From Candidatus Thorarchaeota archaeon (GTDB lineage Archaea; Asgardarchaeota; Thorarchaeia; Thorarchaeales; Thorarchaeaceae), in the NCBI GenBank assembly GCA_021498125.1, contig JAIZWL010000002.1, forward strand, positions 208,165 through 272,164: a DNA stretch of 64,000 nt, given 5' to 3'. The notes beneath the pieces are model-generated. The model was not told the origin of the DNA, did not search any database, and saw nothing but the letters and a program-made list of their open reading frames with translations. How positions within the stretch are numbered: the stretch's first letter is position 1; every line of letters starts with the position of its first letter. A program made the position numbers and the translations under genes. This document shows positions 61,892 to 64,000 of this stretch, piece by piece.

Positions 61892-62938
61892 GTGTACCGG
61901 TTCTATCGTACCGCGGCGCTGCGTGAGTTCCTCCGGTACCCCGTGGAGACCGGTGAGGCGCTCCTCGTGACGGACAGCGAGCACCACCCGCAGCGGCGAC
62001 AGCGGGTGAGTTGGCGTCCGGACAAGGACATCCGGTATGGTGTCGTCACGACAGCCATAGGTGATCTCGACCTGTCGCTCGTGGAGCCGTGGGTGCTCTC
62101 GCATCGGGAGCCCTTTGATCCCCCGCTCGGGCTGCCGGCCAACGTGGACACCCTGCTGGCGTCGATGACCGGCCTCACGCTGACGCTGCGGTGCAGCCCC
62201 CTAGAGCCAAGTGACGGCCGCGTGCCCTGGTCTTGGCGGGTGCACGTCGCGCCTCCGGAACGAATGGACATGGGCGGCCTGCGTGAACTCTCCACTGCGC
62301 CCCTGAGCCTCCGGCAGGTGGTGTTCCTCGCTCAGAGTGGGGGGGTCTATGACACCGTGCGCGGGCGGTCGTACGCTGTCCGGGTAGTGATCGAGGGGCT
62401 TGATGGCGGCACCCGTCTTCCCGCGTGGGTGTGGGAGTATCGCGCCTTTGCCGAGGCCCTCGAAGAGGCGGGGTATCATGGTGTGTACGATGATCCCGGG
62501 GACGGCGTGGCCGGAGGTCCAGACTATGACTGGGTGCCAGATGAGGCCGGAGGTCCAGACTATGACTGGGTGCCAGATGAGGAACTGATGGCTGCGGAAG
62601 CGTCAGCAGCAGCAGAAGAGGAGGAGGGGGAGAAGGAGTCACGACCAAGCGAGCAGCTCGACAGGACACGCTATGAGGTCATCGAATGGGTGCGAAGGCC
62701 TGACGGGCCGGTCCTACGGTTATGGGACACGTCCGAGGGCCACGCCCGTGAGGTCCAGCTGCATCTCTCACTGAGCGACCTGCACCGTAGCGGCATCCAT
62801 CTAGAGTCTCTTGACGAGCTCCTGTCCATGCTCCTGCACATGCAGGGAATCGAGCTGGATGATGAGTTATACGACACAGTGAGGACTTCCTTTGAGGTGT
62901 TTCTCAGAGCGCAAGGGGTCCGCATATTCAGTGACTGA
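61892..62938 (+). CDS. uncharacterised GC-rich protein, probably horizontally acquired
   Basis: A 348-residue protein with no recognised family. Its codons are much richer in G and C than those of the genes left of 55 kb, and it lies tail to tail with a serine recombinase gene. An N-terminal half with scattered Arg/Pro and Trp is followed by an exact tandem duplication of 12 residues (AGGPDYDWVPDE), a Glu/Ala-rich linker, and a C-terminal domain (SLSDLHRSGIHLESLDELLS). The GTG 61892 start has no good ribosome-binding site. It may be cargo of the recombinase element. Confidence 0.5.
   Translation: MYRFYRTAALREFLRYPVETGEALLVTDSEHHPQRRQRVSWRPDKDIRYGVVTTAIGDLDLSLVEPWVLSHREPFDPPLGLPANVDTLLASMTGLTLTLRCSPLEPSDGRVPWSWRVHVAPPERMDMGGLRELSTAPLSLRQVVFLAQSGGVYDTVRGRSYAVRVVIEGLDGGTRLPAWVWEYRAFAEALEEAGYHGVYDDPGDGVAGGPDYDWVPDEAGGPDYDWVPDEELMAAEASAAAEEEEGEKESRPSEQLDRTRYEVIEWVRRPDGPVLRLWDTSEGHAREVQLHLSLSDLHRSGIHLESLDELLSMLLHMQGIELDDELYDTVRTSFEVFLRAQGVRIFSD
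62510..62581 (+). repeat. 36-bp perfect tandem duplication
   Basis: Two identical 36-bp units (62510-62545 and 62546-62581) encode AGGPDYDWVPDE twice, the first Ala coming from the preceding sequence. The lack of divergence points to a recent slippage event in the coding region. Confidence 0.85.
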
Positions 62939-62961
62939 GCTCCTACTCACACCTACCATAC

Positions 62962-63666
62962 CTAGGAAGATGAGGCGGAAGAGGGGGCTGAGTGGGCAAG
63001 GTCTCGTCTGAGAGAGGCTGCACGAAGGCCATAGACGCGGCCGGAGAAGGAGGCCAGCAGGGCCATGAGGTCCGCTACGAGTTCCTCCTGTGGTGACCGC
63101 GCCTGTGCCTCATAGAGCACTACCAGCTGCACACCGTAGTCAGAGAGGAGCCGTTCGAGGAGCGAGACTGCAAAGCGTGCAAGTCGGTCCCGATGAGTGA
63201 TAAGGACTGTATGAATGCGCCCGTCACGAGCAGCACGGAGGAGCCGCAGAAGGCCTCGCCGCCGACGCATATTCAGTCCTGACCCCACATCTGTGACGAC
63301 AAGGGGCGTTCCCCGGTAACGGTCACGAGCAGTCTGGAGGAGCAGGGCCTGCTGGCGGGCAAGATCCCCGTCGCGGGCCTGTCTATGGGAAGAGACCCGC
63401 GCATAGACCGCCACAGTGGGAGGCTGACGCGCAGGAGCTGCTACTGCTGCTGATGCAGATGATGATGATGCTGCGGATGCTGCTGCTGCTGACGGAATAG
63501 GCGCACATGCCCCACTGCGTGCAGAGAGGCGTTCCAGTTCGGAGAGCGGAATACGGCGATGGCCTCCAGGAGTGCGATAGCAGAGGAGAGCCCCAGTAGC
63601 GTGCCAGCGTCGGATGGTCTTGGGACAGACGCCAAGACGCCGTGCGGCCTGTGAGACGGAGAACAT
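62962..63666 (-). CDS. tnpA: IS607-family serine recombinase (TnpA)
   Basis: Serine recombinase that moves IS607-type elements. A MerR-like HTH (SVSQAARRLGVCPKTIRRWH, then GHRRIPLSEL) leads to an Ala/Ser linker, followed by the serine recombinase domain: VAVYARVSSHRQA with the nucleophilic Ser, DVGSGLNMRRRRGLLRLL, and ITHRDRLARFAVSLLERLL. About 234 residues from ATG 63666. The linker is longer than usual and Ala-rich because of GCT/GCA/GAT trinucleotide runs. No TnpB gene is adjacent; the neighbour is an unknown GC-rich gene. Ends of the element cannot be defined. Confidence 0.85.
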   Translation of the reverse strand: MFSVSQAARRLGVCPKTIRRWHATGALLCYRTPGGHRRIPLSELERLSARSGACAPIPSAAAASAASSSSASAAVAAPARQPPTVAVYARVSSHRQARDGDLARQQALLLQTARDRYRGTPLVVTDVGSGLNMRRRRGLLRLLRAARDGRIHTVLITHRDRLARFAVSLLERLLSDYGVQLVVLYEAQARSPQEELVADLMALLASFSGRVYGLRAASLRRDLAHSAPSSASSS

Positions 63667-64000
63667 GAGCGAATGATCAGGAGCTCTGAGTGAAAAGTCC
63701 ACAGGTATGGACAAGACAGGGCAGGGCCGGCAGACAGACAGGAGAGGCGACTGCTGTGCGTGGATCGATAAGGAGGAAGAGGCGAACGGAGCTCATGCAA
63801 GTCTATGTCAAGATGTGTGACACAGGTCCATGATCAGACTAGTAGACCGTACAAAGGGGGTTCTGTCCATGAATGTCCAAGTTTTATGAAGCTGTCCGCG
63901 ACCCTTGTCTTTGAGCCTCTGAGTACTGGTCTTGATTATGTCTCTGGGTCATGGCAGGTGCGAATATCATCTCGCGCGGGCGTCGGCGTCGGTGTAGGCA
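63667..64000. other. upstream region of tnpA up to the window edge
   Basis: No convincing coding sequence. It holds the presumed tnpA promoter region, a short ACAAAGGGGGTT stretch (about 63852) that only resembles the right half of an ORB, and a terminal GGCGTC-rich run near 63980. The left and right ends of the IS607-type element are not identifiable. Confidence 0.4.

Noticed and set aside
63850..63862. ORB-like ACAAAGGGGGTT
   Set aside because: It has the G-string only, without the TTCCA/GGAAA dyad, and no partner nearby.
1..64000. CRISPR arrays, rRNA genes and defence islands
   Set aside because: No spaced direct repeats, no rRNA signatures and no recognisable defence proteins were seen.

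Overview
The window is archaeal chromosomal DNA. Evidence: Orc1/Cdc6, TFB, TFE, an Rpb8-like RNA polymerase subunit (RpoG), MBF1, alpha-NAC, the proteasomal ATPase PAN, GatDE, tRNA-splicing endonuclease, isopentenyl phosphate kinase, the archaeal family DUF2110, and tRNA genes with bulge-helix-bulge introns. Many genes start with TTG or GTG behind a GGAGG or GGTGA ribosome-binding site. Rpb8, the split saccharopine enzymes and the large Ig-like surface proteins suggest an Asgard archaeon, perhaps Thorarchaeia-like; that placement is an impression and not proven. The DNA looks moderately AT-rich on the left and becomes GC-rich to the right.

Layout. 0-2.2 kb: truA, an ArsR-like regulator and orc1/cdc6, all leftward. 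2.4-17.5 kb: tRNA-Gly, korA, two long secreted Ig-like proteins, rpoG, a divergent tfb, a secretion-type ATPase with a Flp-like pilin, tRNA-Glu, a small TIR element and a 1275-residue HerA/VirB4-like membrane ATPase. 16.7-26.4 kb: isopentenyl phosphate kinase, rpS10, glmS, a two-TM peptide, a lysine-less class V aminotransferase, a nucleotidyltransferase and the two saccharopine enzymes. 26.5-27.1 kb: a candidate replication origin, from which the gene pairs on either side diverge. 27.2-38.3 kb: iorAB, hypF, several orphan genes, acyl-CoA synthetase alpha, an AAA ATPase/RHH pair and A-type ATPase subunit D. 38.3-53.4 kb: information-processing and core-metabolism genes (NAC, a wybutosine-type methyltransferase homologue, PAN, MBF1, TFE-DUF2110-TlyA, GH1, GDT1, GatDE, Pgk, RpiA) with five tRNAs. 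53.5-61.8 kb: PilT-like ATPase, EndA, HycI, MtnA, two tRNAs, a CPBP protease, SDR, HEAT and SIS proteins. 61.9-64 kb: a GC-rich unknown gene and an IS607-type serine recombinase.

The metabolic genes fit an amino-acid-fermenting heterotroph. Indolepyruvate and 2-oxoacid ferredoxin oxidoreductases would make acyl-CoAs, an ADP-forming acyl-CoA synthetase would recover ATP, the saccharopine enzymes would handle lysine, and HypF/HycI mature a [NiFe] hydrogenase that could take the electrons.

The most interesting observations are the following. (1) Two inverted origin-recognition-box-like motifs flank an AT-rich core at 26.9-27.1 kb, each exactly 11 bp from the same palindrome, GAACACGTGTTC. (2) A second non-coding region 4 kb away carries a third such motif and nine copies of GTGAAT/ATTCAC. 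(3) Four tRNA genes have introns in the D- or T-arm, and the EndA encoded here lacks the catalytic histidine. (4) A HerA/VirB4-like ATPase and a VirB2-like peptide may belong to a DNA-transfer machine.
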